Origin: Hyperoplus lanceolatus
Lineage: Eukaryota; Chordata; Actinopteri; Uranoscopiformes; Ammodytidae
DNA: 64,000 nt
Direction: 5' to 3'
Assembly (NCBI GenBank): GCA_026929865.2
Contig: CM049405.1
Coordinates: 18,808,501 to 18,872,500, forward strand
The position numbers were made by a program, and so were the translations under genes. This document shows, one piece after another, positions 1 to 13,794 of this stretch (position 1 is the first letter of the stretch; every line of letters begins with the position of its first letter). A model generated the notes under the pieces. It saw only the letters and a program-made list of their open reading frames with translations. It was not told the DNA's origin and did not search any database.

Positions 1-3000
1 TGAGTATTATCTGCAAAATATTGGGACAAGTTGCCATATTTTCTAAAATATGGACCCTAAGGAAAGCAAGTACAGAGAAAATAACATTGGCCTGATAACA
101 GAACCCTGCTACATTACTTCATACGTTTTGGTTTGGAATTCTGCCGGAAGGTTGGTTTCTTTCATCATTTATTAGCAGGAGTCATTATTGCAGGTCTTGC
201 AAGCAAGACTCCTCAACGCTTTTAGATCAACTGTACAACTCTCATCCACAACATCCATGCAATGTTATATTTTTTGCAAACATTGACCTCTTAAAACGCT
301 TATTATGCTAATGCTGTTTAAAGGTCAAGGGAGGCTGTCACCCGATACACATGTTATGCTGTGCATGCATTCTCAAACACAAGTCCTATTTTTTCTAGCT
401 TCAAATGTACTGAACTGTCTGTAAACATGAACACGCCTTTGTGTGAAAACACTGATACTGTCTTGTGTTTCTTTTGTAAGGATATTGACTGACTGTTGTC
501 ACTGAAGTGGATGACAATTTCGAAAGCAGATGCATTTGATCAATGCTGCACACCGACTGGTTGCCTATGAAGGTGTGCTTGATTGCTTTCACAAACACAA
601 AATATGTGCAATCTCGAAAAAAAAAATCATCATGGGTGTGCCACACTTACCACTAAAAACTACTTGGCATTTTGGTCGAGGGAAAAAATAAATAGAAAGG
701 AAGGCAGAAATGTCAACAAAGCAGCTCCATTTATCAGATCATGCGTAATTTAAACTGCACTGACATTTTCTCAGCAGCCTTTAAGATCCACTGAGGCACC
801 AGGCATCTGATGCAGCTGTTTGTTCTAATCATTTCAAGACAGGGTCCGGGATGTCTGGAAACATCAAAGATGTGTTTGGATTAAAGCCTAGTGATCAGAA
901 CGAAAACAAGGACTGCATATGAACCATAGCAGGCGGTGGTGAAATCACACAGATTGTGATAGCATTTTTAATTTCTAATAATTAATGATGTATATACCCC
1001 CCATCATTAAATGCATTTACTCCATGTATTTTATATAATCTAACTAACAATTAAGCACATTGATAACATGTTATGTATTGGGTCAACTAAAACTCTTTAA
1101 GTCACAAGCACAAAGTCATAAAATGGTAGAGACAGTACGCAATTATAGAAAAACCTTTATGTACTTTCCCACACCTTGAGGCTAAGGATGTATCTTTTCC
1201 TTCAACAATGGCCCTCTGTAAAACAGTCCTCAGCAGATCGTCAGCAGACCTGACCATAGGTTAGATACATTGTTACATTAGAGGAACATCGGCAAGATAG
1301 CGTAGGCGTTTCCGCATAGAGCAGGTCACATCAGCAAGGAGCCAGTAGATTGGATGATTTTGAAGAACACGTGTACTAAATAATCCAATGACATGTATAT
1401 TTGATATTGATAAATATTGTTGAATGTCCGGAGAAACTTCACTTTTTTGCTGCTCGTTTTGTCTATCTGACTACTGCATAAGCTGTATCTGCCGACATCA
1501 CTTTTTCATTAAACCATCCATTGTAACTTTTTATCCACGTCTCCTCCAACATTTTTGCATCCTCTCTTCCTCTTAAGAAACTTACACGTGAATTTAATAA
1601 TAGTTTTATTAATTGTCACTTAAGAGAAGAAGGTCTTCAAAAAAAAAAACAGCCAGGAGAGCTAGTAGACCGTGTTGCTTAAATAACATAGGAAATAGGA
1701 AATTCTTCTTTATGTTTCCAACAAATAAATAGGATGTACAATGGAATTCATTCATTTGGTTCCTCCAATTCTACATTAACAGTCCACCTTCAAATGGAAT
1801 TACCTGTTCCTGCGCCGGCAAATTATGACACCATATGAATGTAGCAACCTTGCTGCACTGTGATGGATCTGCTGGAAGTACCAAAGTGGCAAGATCAAAG
1901 ATGAATCCCTCCCAAAGCCCATGAGTCCTTGCACTTGAAGCTCCAGTGTGTGAAATTCAGCAAGGCTAGCAACTTTATGAGCAGCTCTCCATCTGTATAT
2001 TACTCAGTTCACACTGAGCTAACTGTGGTGTTGTGCAACATGCAGCCTCAGGGAAATAATCTGTGGTGATGTGATCCAAAATTTACAATCCACATGTCAG
2101 TATGATTCTGTCCAACTTGCCAAGAAGAGTGAGCGGTGTAAAAACCTTCTACAGTATTCTGTTTGAGCTGGATTTATATTATTTAAAGAAAGCATTTGTT
2201 CAACCACAAGCGCACACTCTGCAATTAAGCAGGTCCAATAATTTCGACCGCTACAATGAACAACCCTTAGATGTACAGCCTCAATCATTTTACTCCTACA
2301 ACTTTACATGAGAATCCTCTCCAGTTCAATTAATTGAGTTTAACTAAGAATTGGTAGCCCCGGAGGTAGGGCTGAGTGATTAATTGGTTGCAATAATGCA
2401 TGCCGTGCTTTGTGTGACAGTCATGCTTATCAAACAGAAGTGGCCCAAGGCGACTGTGTATACGCCCACCAACAACACTAAACAAGGAGAACAATATATT
2501 CATGATGTGAAAAAATGTCATGAACTGTAATATGTCCCTGCTCAAATTTGTGTCTGTTGATAACAGCAGTTCAACATTTCCTGTCACAATCAAAAAGCCA
2601 ATCAAAACACTTCCACAGGGCTTTAAACTATTGGGTGGGATCTAATGGCATAAGGTTCTGCCATTAAAGTTAATTCCACTTTACAATTCTAAAGCATTCA
2701 TCTTTGCATTCCTGTGATATGCATTTTGGCATATTAAGCCACCAGGTATATTGCAACTTGCGAGTAGGTTGCTACCACATACACTACCCTACTCCAGTAC
2801 AGCTTGAGTGGCATCCCAGTGTAGGAGATGTGTTTTCCTCCAGACAGTCTTGCTAACTGTAAGAAACATTAGGACTGCACTAACTACTGCTGAATACTGC
2901 GGAGTCATTTGTTTCTCAGACTGCTCTGTGACCTGCACCTGTTCCTCTCAAATAAGGAGCAAATATGCTATTTCATAGGACTCATATACTTTCATATACT

Positions 3001-3910
3001 GGTTTGTTGCAACTGTCTCTAGTCCTTCCTAAGCTTGTGTTGTTTGCAGTACATGGCACCACAGTGAATCAACATTATTAGTGATGCACCAAACATGATG
3101 ATGTGAATATCCATTTTATTTTTCTACCCCCCAGCCTAGAGAGAGGTTTTTTGCTAGCTGCGGGGTAATTTAGCGTCACATCTTAATTAATTAGTACCTT
3201 TTCATCATTCGGTGGTGATTATGCGTCCTTTGTTCGTTTGATTTATGCCTTCTGATGAGTAAAGTCCGTCATGTAAGGTTCAGTAGCTAGTGTCATTTCA
3301 ATGTTATAAATAAAAAAAAGCGACAGGACAATAAAGAATATAAACACAGTAAATAGCAATTTTTTCGGCTAGACTATAATTCTGTAGTTACATTGATTTT
3401 CCGAAGACATGAATTCCGTTTCTTTACGGATCCATTGCATGTAAAAAATAAAAATGGCATCCCTGCTTATTTGGAGACACTTGTGGATGTATCCTGCATC
3501 ATGAGATACACAAGTGTGTCAAACTGTCACTGACTGTCTTGCTTCACAGCTGTGCTTGGGAAAGCTCAGTCACTCTGTGTTGACTGGTGCTTGAGGCTTC
3601 AAAATAAAGTCCTGCTCTGTATTCCTCCCTTCTTTGTGATGATATGATGGAGCTTGCCAATCAGAGTCCAGTAAAACAAAACACTGAACCAAATTCCAGA
3701 AATAGAATAGAACAATTTAATGTTTATGCGTGTGCAGCAGCTGCGGCATGTGGGGTGGCGTGCATTTCCCCAAGTGTCTATATGTTGTGCCGTGTGATCC
3801 TTAGTAGCTCAATGGACCGCTACATTTATTAAGCTTAATGCTATATTTGGTTTGTGCTATCTATTAAATTAAAGTTAACATTGAGCGTGTATGATAACAT
3901 AAGCTCAATG
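1..3910. other. Unannotated AT-rich sequence
   Basis: I see no coding region, RNA gene or clearly bounded repeat in this stretch. Short open frames (60-90 codons) lack domain similarity and show no convincing splice-site pairs. It is probably intergenic or intronic; an old degraded repeat could be hidden here. Confidence 0.5.
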
Positions 3911-4435
3911 TTAAAGGTCACATATTATGCTAAATGCACTTTTTAAATGTGTTCTAACATATCCATGGGTCCACGGTGTGCCTAGAGACTGCCAAAATAT
4001 TAAAAAAAATAACGCTCTCCTTTTCTCACTCTCCCCCTTTCTGAAACCACCACCCCTCCCCCACCCAATATACTCCAGTCAGACTTCTCCTTGTTTCTGA
4101 CCTCACAAACTGGAAAGCCAGAAGCTTCCACTGTGCAGCCCACACCCCTATTTCTTATTGGTCCACGGCCCTGACAGACAGAGGGCGAGGCGTATCTGGC
4201 TTCGCTTCCGGACAGGGGGCGGGGGGAGCTCAAAGATTGTATATTTACGAGGGGAGCTGCAGCTCTTTTTTTAAATATATAGGCCATTGTGAGATTAGCT
4301 GAACATCAGCATAGTACAATAAATTATCTTAAAGTTTTTTTCAGCAAACAAATAAAGAAAAATGTATTAGGGACCACTAAGACCATACAATATGGTGTAT
4401 AATAGAACCGAAAAGTGTATAATATGGGAGCTTTA
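3911..4435. mobile_element. Non-autonomous TIR element with TTAA ends
   Basis: The left end reads TTAAAGGTCACATATTATGC and the reverse complement of the right end reads TTAAAGCTCCCATATTATAC, so the ends form an imperfect terminal inverted repeat. Both ends carry TTAA, which fits a TTAA target duplication as made by piggyBac and Kolobok transposases. The 525-bp interior has no transposase frame. I infer a MITE moved in trans; the superfamily is undecided. It resembles the right ends of the elements at 43293 and 55265 (TATAATA-GGAG-CTTTAA type). Confidence 0.7.
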
Positions 4436-4526
4436 ACAGTCTGTTGCCGTCCAATCCTGTTTGGGTGAGGAGAAGTTGCGACAGGAGAGGTGTCCCTGAT
4501 GAGACAGCGATGTGTCATCAGCCCTA

Positions 4527-4764
4527 TTAAAGCTGGGGTATGTGATTTCTGATTGGTCAAAGTTAACATGAGCTGTACACTTTGACCAATCAGAGCGAGG
4601 CTCCGATTCTCTGTTTTTATTTGCACAACTTTGTTGGTGTGAGCGTGTCAGAGAGGGACCATAGGGGAGGGACCAAAGAGAAAAAGTGGAGCGGTTGAGG
4701 TATTTGGATTCAAATCTCTATCCCAACTGCCATTTTCTCCCCAAATCCTCCACCCCAGCTTTAA
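4527..4764. mobile_element. Short MITE with TTAA ends
   Basis: The left end TTAAAGCTGGGGT is matched by ACCCCAGCTTTAA at the right end, a 13-bp perfect inverted repeat including TTAA on each side. The 238-bp interior is non-coding and contains a local palindrome (TTGGTCAAAGTTAAC near 4555 against a TTTGACCAATCAGAG stretch near 4580), so the transcript could fold. It lies less than 100 bp after one TIR element and 3 bp before another. Confidence 0.7.
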
Positions 4765-5968
4765 TCCTAAAGGTGCAGCCACACCAAACGCGTTCCACGC
4801 GTAAGAGGCGTATAAAATCAGCAATTATTCCATAGGGAACCATTGGTTTAGGCTCGTAGATGCGTTACACGCGCTAAAGCAACATGTTAAGGCTCATTTA
4901 TGCTCCAATTCCGTGCGTAAATAGAGACGTACTGCCCTCATACTTCCATGCGTCCTTTATGTTGGAATCGACATTAAGCAAATCAACCATTAGTGGGCAG
5001 CAGCACCGCTCAGAGTAAAAAGTTACTCAAATAGGAAGAAGAAGAGTCAAACAGTGAATTAACTGGAATAAATATTTTATAATAGGTCAATGGAAGAAAC
5101 AGCTTTAGCGATATGTCTAGTCTACTACCATAGCAATGGAAGAGGCTGAACTAGAGGCTGTATTATAGACAGCGGGGGTCTGTGAGGACATTCTCATATG
5201 CGATCCATCCAGATCCCAGCAAAAGTCCATTCATTCCTATGTGATTCTCCGTAATGTCCATTTTGCCTCCGAAACTCCTCCCCTCCGTAACATTCTTGTC
5301 CGGTATCCGTATAGGTTAAACATTTTTTAACTTTTTACGTGCATTACGGAGAGACTGTATGGAAGTTTTGCTAGGTTAGCTTACATGCGATGTCCTTCCA
5401 CTCAGTTAATGTTGATTGTCAAGTCAGTTTGATGATTAAAAAGTACTTGTTCATATAGTTTGAACACTTTGTGAATCAGAGTGAATGTTACTCTGCTAAA
5501 ATATTAAATACTTTATATACGTGATACACTGTATACAGTCGGATCTTTTTTTATCAGTTTGATATTAAATACAGTCATCATCTGTGTCCGTTTGATATGA
5601 AATACAGTCTGATTTATTAGTTTAAAACAGCATTGCATATTCACACCGCTCGGAAATGCACACAAACAGATAGGCAGCAACATAACACACACATTTACAA
5701 CAGCATTGTGTGCACGGCGGCACAAAATAAAGGCACTGGCTTAGATATAAACACAGGTGCATCGCTGTACTTGTTGTGAAATTTCCCTGGACATAGCCGT
5801 CATGTGTGGGTTCATAATATAGAGGTGCTCGCCGCACACAACCGGGTGAGTTAATGCTAGCCGGCGCTAACTTGGTTTATCGGCTAAAACACAGCTGGGG
5901 TCATTTTCCAAGCTGATTGGCTAACGCGGCGTATATACACGCCTGAAGTCTCATTTATGCCTCGTTCC

Positions 5969-5978
5969 CACATACGTA
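5969..5978. repeat. 10-bp target site duplication, left copy
   Basis: CACATACGTA, repeated exactly at 6577-6586 on the other side of the nested element. Confidence 0.7.
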
Positions 5979-6576
5979 TTAGCCTGGTCCAACCAGACCA
6001 TCGTACTTCATTTCATTTGTACAGAAGGTCTGGAAGTGCTGTAATTGGCAAATGTTAACTCACTTGGAGGCGGGTGTCTGTCGAAGTTTAAAACTATTGG
6101 ATCTGCCCAGTGCCACTCTGGATTAGCCAACCAATCGCATCACGTTTGGTCATCACGTGTGTCATGAGCTGGCTTTTGATGGTGCCTTCCAGTTGGACAG
6201 GGAACTCAGAAATTTCCGACTTCACTACATATTGTAGTCTATGAATCTACCGGTACCTGGCAACAGTAACTTGTTAGAGCCTACCGTTTAGTTATTTGGA
6301 CGAGAAAGGTTTTAGGCATCCATACTTTCGCGAGCAGATGCACTGGAACACAGACAGGTCAAAACTCGGAACTACCAAGTCGGAAATCTCCTTCTTCCGA
6401 GTATAAAGGAACGCAGCATTCAACTGAAACTGGAGCGTTCTCAGCCACTCGCTCTGTTCGCTGATTGGACGATCGTAGATTCTCCGGAGAATCTGGGAAA
6501 TGCGCTGTACACCCAGACTGACTACTGAAGGGAAAATGAAATTTGGCCGGAAGTAGGCGGGCGGGCGGAGCCAGGC
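5979..6576. mobile_element. Nested TIR element with 10-bp target duplication
   Basis: The sequence CACATACGTA occurs immediately before (5969-5978) and after (6577-6586) this 598-bp block. The ends TTAGCCTGGTCC and GGAGCCAGGC are inverted relatives of each other. A 9-10 bp duplication is typical of Mutator-like (MULE) transposition. No transposase is present. The 75-bp element at 39038-39112 has the same ends and the same style of duplication, supporting a real family. Confidence 0.7.
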
Positions 6577-6586
6577 CACATACGTA
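6577..6586. repeat. 10-bp target site duplication, right copy
   Basis: CACATACGTA, partner of 5969-5978. Confidence 0.7.
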
Positions 6587-6954
6587 TGTCACTTGTGTCC
6601 GTTTTACGGAACGTGCTTCAGTGTCTAACGGAAGGAAATCTCAAGAGAGTCTGGGCGTCCGTTTCTCTGGCGATGCCGCAGCGATCGCGGGCACTCTCAC
6701 TTGTGTCATTAATGCTAGGCTATTTGTGCTGTTCTGTTGCTGTTCATTTGTCTTTTGGCACAGTTGTTGGCCGTGTTTTGTTGTTTTTGTGCGGGCATGC
6801 ACGCTGTTGTGTCGGGTTGGGTCTGATCGCAGCCATGGGGAAATAAATTATCGGGAGGGAGACTAGGCACGTTACGTGCGTATAACCATTTTTGACACAA
6901 AATGATCAAGCAACATTTCAGGCGTGTTAACGCATTTGGTGTGGCCGCACCTTA

Positions 6955-7063
6955 GTGGGTGGCTTCCCCTCAGATTGTGTGTATCTGAATGTGAGTGTAG
7001 TTCAGACTTTGAACTACAATGTGGCACATGCAATGACAACTCCAGCCCATTGTATGCCTTTAT

Positions 7064-7065
<2 letters not shown>
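6955..7065. other. Short unannotated spacer
   Basis: Nothing recognised between the TIR element and the TC microsatellite. Confidence 0.4.

Positions 7066-7107
<42 letters not shown>
7066..7107. repeat. (CT)n microsatellite
   Basis: Uninterrupted CT dinucleotides, about 21 units. The open frame across it (a run of Leu-Ser) is a low-complexity artefact. Confidence 0.95.
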
Positions 7108-7109
<2 letters not shown>

Positions 7110-8417
7110 AGCCATCTCGGTTTCTGTCTGATGACAGCTTAATTTGTTGTTCAGATACTTTGCACACCATCAGGGCATTCCAAATAGTTCTCAGATACAT
7201 TTAAAGAGTATGATATATCAAATGTAGGCATGCAGCAGCTTAAAAGTTCCAAGGTGCCTTTTAGCCTAAATGATGCGACAAGCTTTCAGGGGGGACTGCA
7301 GTAACCCCCCGCAAATTTCAGTTAAATTAGATGACTGTTTTTTAAAGTGATATTGGGCTCTATGAGTTTTGCCTTCTGATGTCCTCTAATTATGTCATTT
7401 GTAACATTTAAGCACAGTTTTACCAATTAACGTGTTCTTTTTCTGTTGGCTGTGGTTTAAAAAATGACTCCAATGATTCAGCAATGAGGATGGGAAGTAG
7501 CAAATGTGCCTAATTGGGCTAGCAGCCTCAAGTGTGCTCAGCAGGACACAACTAATACACTTCAGTTCTAAATCTTGTTTATGTGTTGGCCTGCAGGGAT
7601 AAAACAGTTGTGTTTCAAGTGTCAAACAGCACTGTGTTATGCAACACACACACATAGCAGCTGAACAAACACAAGCAGTACTTTTGGTGTGCTGCAAAAA
7701 TGTAATTTGTTAGCATTGTATCAATGCTCAGCCATGCTTGATAACAATCCAAAGGTAAAATAGCCATACAATATAGATGCCTATGTCCTTTTTTCCATGC
7801 ATACATCAACAGAGAAAGACATCAAGCAATCAGCTACCTTACAACATTGGCATGCAACACTGTTTCTTGTTTAATAATACAGTACATGGATAACATAAGC
7901 CTTTATATAGAGCTCTGTGATCATTCATTATTCATATTGTGTTAATAAGGTCTTGTGCACTCAGCTGCAAGAGGCAGAAACTAAATTCTGGTACTTAAGG
8001 GAAGATTGTGAAAATTCTGAGTTGGACTAAGATGTCGTAACTTGCATCAGAATAGAAGCGGCTGCTGCACTGACCTAGCATAGCAACATGTCTGATAAAG
8101 GTTGATATTAACTAAAAACTGTGCTACAGTGTTTTTGCAAAAAGTAATGAGTGTGCATGTTTCATGCAGTTGCACTATACCACTGCACCATTTGTCAATG
8201 ATAATTGGTGTGTTTTTGACAATGTAACAAATTGAGTGATACCCACAAGCATCATTTGTTGAAGTTGCACTTACTAGGGGTTTTGAGCTGAGACGTATAG
8301 TTATAAGCTAAGATTTATAGCAGTTCTCTTTATGCCGTTACTGAGTGTAATATTCTACACTCAGATATCTCTTTAATGAACACTATTCTGCACTGCATAA
8401 AGAGGCAGATGAAGTCA

Positions 8418-8420
<3 letters not shown>
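7108..8420. other. Unannotated sequence
   Basis: AT-rich, non-coding. Short minus-strand frames near 7395-7809 show no domain. A GC-richer spot near 7285-7312 (GGGGGG then CCCCCC) can form a small hairpin; nothing else is evident. Confidence 0.5.
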
Positions 8421-8492
<72 letters not shown>

Positions 8493-8511
8493 CATATATA
8501 TATATATATAT
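8421..8511. repeat. (AT)n microsatellite
   Basis: About 90 bp of AT dinucleotides with a single TAC interruption near 8491. It is self-complementary and likely length-variable. Confidence 0.95.
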
Positions 8512-10559
8512 TTATTCATTTAAAACCTCCGTGATATAATCAGATTCCACCTGAAAATCCCAGGCAGCTGTTTTCCACTCGTGGAAAATGCCTCGTGCAG
8601 GCAGTTGGCAGCGTCCATGTGATTCTGATCAACAACAGTTGTTTTGCTTGGAGCAGCAGGGACCAAAATGAGAATGCACATCCCTAATTCAGAGCAGATG
8701 GAATCTAAATGGATGTGCCATGGACTGTACGAGGTCACATTGCAAGACTCAATTGTAGTGTTCGGCTTATTCGATTAGCTGCCTTCTCTGAGACTCACAA
8801 CAGCCAGGTGGGACTCTTGTAATTCCATTTCAGTCTACTACAGCCAAACACACTGGATGCAGTTACTATGGCAAAACTGCCAATGTGTGAAAGAAGAAGT
8901 TACACAACCTTTTTTGATTATTATTTTTTTCAATGCCTCTTCACCTATGAGAACCTTTGGTGTTTTTATTAGCTAGTTGAACACTGTAATGTGAAAGCCT
9001 CTAAAGTCTAAAGCTTATGAAGGTTATTTGTGCTCAGTGTGATTAAAATAGTATGTAGTAGGTCCTCTTTAGATTAAAAGCTTGACTGAAGTTGAATTGA
9101 TTGATTACTGCGAAAAACACACATATCATGTTTCATTCCTAATATTATAATTAATGGATTTAGTTCATTAGCGTCCCACCTCATTTAGAAAATTCTAAAT
9201 TCCATTACAAGGCCAATTAAGTATCAACTTTATAATTTCATTTAGTCTTATAGTGGATTGTGACTGTCAAGAAAGAGTGAGAAGCCTTCTGAAAATAACT
9301 GTTTAAGCCCACTTCCCCACAGATCTTTTATTTTTACTGCAGTATCACAGAAAGCAGTAGCATGGCATGCTTTTCTAGTGAGTTTACAGCACATCCCGAG
9401 GTCTGTTCACAACTAAATTTGTATTACTGGACAGAAGGTACAATAGATAAGAAAAGGGCTTTTTGAAATTACACATTTTTTGAAAGCTTGTAAAGGAGTA
9501 CATTTCACATTCCCTAGACAGCTGTAAAGATGTACAATTCAGCAGAGAATTATTATGACAATAAAATGATGTGACAAAATGTTATGAAAAAGTTCAGAAA
9601 TAATGCTCTGTTGTTAAGTATGCACTTATACAACTGGGGTGATTATTAGTTATTTTTATGGATTTTATTTGACCCATTTGACTTATCGTGGATTGAGAAA
9701 TCACCTTTGTCCTGGCAGTTTTCTAACAATTTTTATTGTCCTGAAAAATGGCTACATACCCCAGTTTTTAAAGTCGGGTACCTTGTCTCCCTTTTAGAGC
9801 TCATAAATATCAAAGTGCATTTCATTGCTGCTCTGTTTATCTGACCTGATTCTAAGCTTTATAATAAAACAGCACTGACTTCTTTTCCAAAAAATCGCCT
9901 TGCCATAAATCTAATTAGAACACACATCCACCAATTCTAAATGTATGCACATACCCTGCAGCAAGCTCATTCGTGGTAAATGCAAACAATCTCCGGGCTC
10001 AGCAGCTTTGGTTGACCTCAACTCCACCCAGTGCTCTAACATGTTCACTGGAAGCTGTACCATAGTCTTTAGGGACTGTCACAAAGTGCTTAGAGAAGTA
10101 GTCACTTCACAGGGACTGCGCTCATTGCAGTGTGAGTGAAGATTGAACAAATCTGGGACAATTCTGCTGTGTATGAGTTATGCAAAAGTAAAAATAAGGG
10201 CATGACTCCTGGTAAAAACATAAAAATAACTGCAATGATTAATATCAGATTTACACAGGATTACATACTGTATCACATACTATTGGAACTGAAGTTGCTT
10301 TCAATCTAATGATACCAAAAATGTAATATAACTCTAGTGACTAGTCTTTAGTTACATGAGGTTTAATACTACAGTACATGTATGGTATATGGCCTATTGG
10401 AATACTGGAACATGATTATCAATTTCCTTTTTGAATCCAAAGGCTTCCGCAACCCTTGCAAGTTGGTAAATGGTCCAACAATGGAGTATTAAGAGCACAT
10501 TTTTTGTGGAATACAGTATATGACAATATTAATATAGAAACTCACCATACTTGAATATT
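8512..10559. other. Unannotated AT-rich sequence
   Basis: No gene or bounded repeat seen. The part at 9130-9250 contains several ATTA/TAAT cores and could be a conserved non-coding element, but this cannot be judged without alignment. Confidence 0.45.
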
Positions 10560-11075
10560 CCAACTATGCATTGTTTACACCACTCTAGGAATACTGCCTC
10601 CAGCTTTGAGAAGGTCATAACATTATATTTAAAGAAACAATTATATCTATACACTTGATACACACCTATGGAATTCTCTACCATCAGAGATTAAATCCCA
10701 AACAGAACTAAAGAGTTTTAGTGTGAAAGTTAAACAGTGGCTCAAGCAGCAGCAGAAATGTGAACATTAACGTCTCTCAAGTTATTTTAATAGAGCACTT
10801 TACTAATGTTTAATGCTAAATTTAATTGTGTTTTAATCTGAAATGTATAACTACAGCTGTGTGTATTGACTCATGGTACCTATTAATTGTATTATTCACT
10901 GTATCTCTATCACTGCATTTATTTTATTTTGTATCTTTGATTGTATTTTAAAGCCTGACCCAGGGACAAAGACTGCAAATTAGCTGAAGCTAGACGTCTT
11001 ATATGCATCACATTTTCCCATTGTTTGTAGCAATGTTGTATGCATTGTCCCTGTCAAATAAACATTAAAATATAA
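10560..11075 (+). mobile_element. Rex1-like LINE, 3' end fragment
   Basis: From about 10668 one frame reads LWNSLPSEIKSQTELKSF and continues to KQWLKQQQKCEH and a stop near 10770. This is the usual C-terminal tail of the reverse-transcriptase polyprotein in Rex1/L2/CR1-type LINEs. The following 3' untranslated part ends with CCTGACCCAGGGACAAAGAC and TGTCCCTGTCAAATAAACAT, a tail I associate with teleost Rex1. The copy is strongly 5'-truncated, with no RT core, so it is inactive. The left boundary is approximate and the clade is inferred. Confidence 0.6.
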
Positions 11076-13794
11076 AAATAATCATATAATATTGATATTC
11101 CTATCATTTCTGTGGACTCATTTCTCTTGACTCAGTGTACACTGTTAAATCCAATCCCATATGTTCTTCCTCAGAACATCCAAACGACTTTGAGATAGAT
11201 GCATGATTAATGGCAGGATCTCGGAAAGCCCTCAGGACATCCATCTTTACTGGGACTCAAAGACACGTGCCAATCATTAAACCATAGAGAGCGCTGCACT
11301 CAGTTAGAATGATGTCATTATGTCAGTTCACATTACCTATATCAAAAGGAAAGCAACTTGCATACCCTTAATCAGAATGAAGAAAAAATGTATCAAGCTT
11401 TAGGATTGGTTTTATATGTTCCCATCAAAATAATGTTGAAGCCATTTTGCACAAGCAATCAATCATCAACAAAGTCCACACATTAATCAACTGAATATGG
11501 TGTTAGAATCTGCACACTGACACAGATGGTATGTGCCATTGATCATTGGACTCGGTACTTAGTAATTTTAAGTAATTACATTATTAATTTGTAGCTTGCA
11601 TTTGCCATCATCCCTTTTATTTCTACTTTTCATAATTACTCAGTGTGGTTAAGCTGCAAGAAGCTCACAGAACTTTTTTTGTAATTGACTCACTGCGGCA
11701 TTACAGGCTGGCTTTCATCAATCACTTGATTAGATTAGGAGTATGTATGCAATGCAGAGTTTGTAATTAGAGTTGGTAAGTTGGTATGTCCTTTGGTGTT
11801 AACTAGCAAGTGAGCAATGGTTATGAATAGCAGTAGCATTACAAGATTTGTGACTTTTTTTGAAAATTGATTGGTGAATAAGCATTGTATATAGGTTACT
11901 TTTTGCTTGTGATTATGGTAGAAGGCTGATGTAGATCCAATTGCCAAATTATTTGAGTAATGAATGAAAGGCATATTCTTTGATACATAAAATAATGAAC
12001 TATTCATTTATTGAAATGTGCTCATGATAAGACGAAAGTTGGAGGAGTCTTCTGAAGGGGGGGCTGTGCAGAATAACCCCTCTAACTGAGCCTAGACACT
12101 GGTGGTGGTGAAGATGTATGCTGATGATGATGTGATAAAGATCAGACGTGAATGGGGTGGAGGAGGGTTGCATTGATCACTGAAATGAAAACTGACAGCA
12201 AGGAGAGGACAGTTTTAGGAACAAGGTTTTGGCTCACATAGGTTTCGGATGATGAGGATCGGTTTAAGCTAAAATAGAGACAGACCAATAGTCAGCTGAT
12301 TTAGTTAAATTGGGAACTAGTGTGTGATCGTGAATTAAACTGATAGGGAAGGATCTGTAAGAGCACAGTGAAGATAGTCATTCTTCCTGATTACATTTTC
12401 GCTAAGCTTCATATGTTGCTGAGCTTTTTGTGTTAAGCAGATCAAGTTGTGCAGTGCAATATTTTTACTTGAAAATGCGCCAACACAATGCTGGCACTTT
12501 AGATGGTGGCCTACATGCAGATATTTACAGAATTAATTTAACACAGAATTAATTTAGATAATACAAATATTTTTTACTTTTAGTTCCCTGGTCTGGAGTC
12601 ATCAAAGTTATCACAGTGGGGGATGCCTACATGTTATGTCCGATGGCACATGTATTAAGTGGCCCCTCAAATGTAAATTTAAACCCATTTAATAATGTGT
12701 TTTAAATGCATACATTATGTGTGCTGCTATAAATTAATGAATGGGATGTTATATGTTTATGCGTTCATACTCCTGGCTTAATTTTTTATTCATAAAAGAA
12801 GTAACCCTGCAATCATCTCCATGACACATCAAACAACTTCTGCTTTTAAAACCGATGGAAGCAGCGGTTTTGACATAATTGAAATCACCTCGACTAACCT
12901 GCCGGAATCGTGTTATTCTGGCTAATAATGTATTCTTACTGCTCTTGACGCTTCTCCATAATAACACATTGCACCTGCACAGTGGTTGCAATTGCAATCA
13001 TGTATAATATGCATTTCTTATGCCCTTAAATTACATACATGTTAAGATAGATGAAAACAATTGGAGACAGCAAACATATTATTTACATTTAAAATAGTTT
13101 TTTTTGCTCCAGCCAAAATTCTGCAGCATTGGATGATGATGTCTGTGAGATTGACATTGTTGGCCCAAAATGAAGAAGAATTTAAATGTGAAGAAACTTC
13201 CATTTAATCAATGTCCCCACAGTGTTCCCTGACATGGTAGAACATTGTTGTAATAATTGTTTCCATCTAATACCCTTTGACTCTCTTCATCAATGTTGTG
13301 ATGGGCTTTTTCTCAGTATTTTTGACATCAAGTTCACCTATATTTTGTTACGAAAGACTCACCACTTTTGGGAGTTTTCTCTCACAGTCAGGTCCGGAAT
13401 GAACCCTCAAGCCATCTATCTCAAAATGAAAAACGCATTTCTAACCTGATATATGGTAGCCTTGCGGGCATCAAAACACTCTTGTTTGCTTATTGTTTGC
13501 ACATGAAACAGATTAATTCAGGCATAGCTATATTTAACATGTCTTGCCTCAGTCATGCACCCCTCCTGCAATGCCTCTACATCCCCCAGGAGGAAAAACT
13601 GGATTAAACAGTGTCAACATCTATTTGTGGCTACTTTAGGGATTAGGCACGAAAGTTGGTAATAAATATTTTGAGAGTTTTGTGCATCTGGTACAGGATG
13701 AAAAGGCTAAATTGGCAAGGAGGAAAACAAAACAAATATTTTTAATAACTAAATGTGACCACTTAAACAGAGTAACACTATTGCTTACTGTCAC
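11076..13794. other. Unannotated sequence
   Basis: No recognised coding or RNA gene. A G-rich segment with GATGATGATG runs (12050-12320) may be an old repeat, but I could not define its ends. Short frames near 12749-12997 and 13222-13607 show no domains. Confidence 0.45.

Larger units (their letters stand above)
4768..6954. mobile_element. Large TIR element, non-autonomous, with nested insertion
   Basis: The left end (AAGGTGCAGCCACACCAAAC) and the reverse complement of the right end (AAGGTGCGGCCACACCAAAT) match closely for more than 20 bp. The span is about 2.2 kb, of which 598 bp is a later insertion at 5979-6576. No transposase domain is recognised inside; the longest frames (about 100 codons near 6543-6866) have no known motifs. 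The flanks TAA/TTA do not give an unambiguous target duplication, so I do not assign a superfamily. An alternative is two elements sharing similar ends. Confidence 0.6.

Noticed and set aside
6543..6866. 107-residue plus-strand frame with hydrophobic stretch
   Set aside because: Lies at the end of a TIR element, overlaps another frame of similar length in a second register, and shows no domain.
8520..8738. 72-residue minus-strand frame next to the AT microsatellite
   Set aside because: No domain, no splice evidence; could be conserved non-coding sequence but nothing supports a gene.
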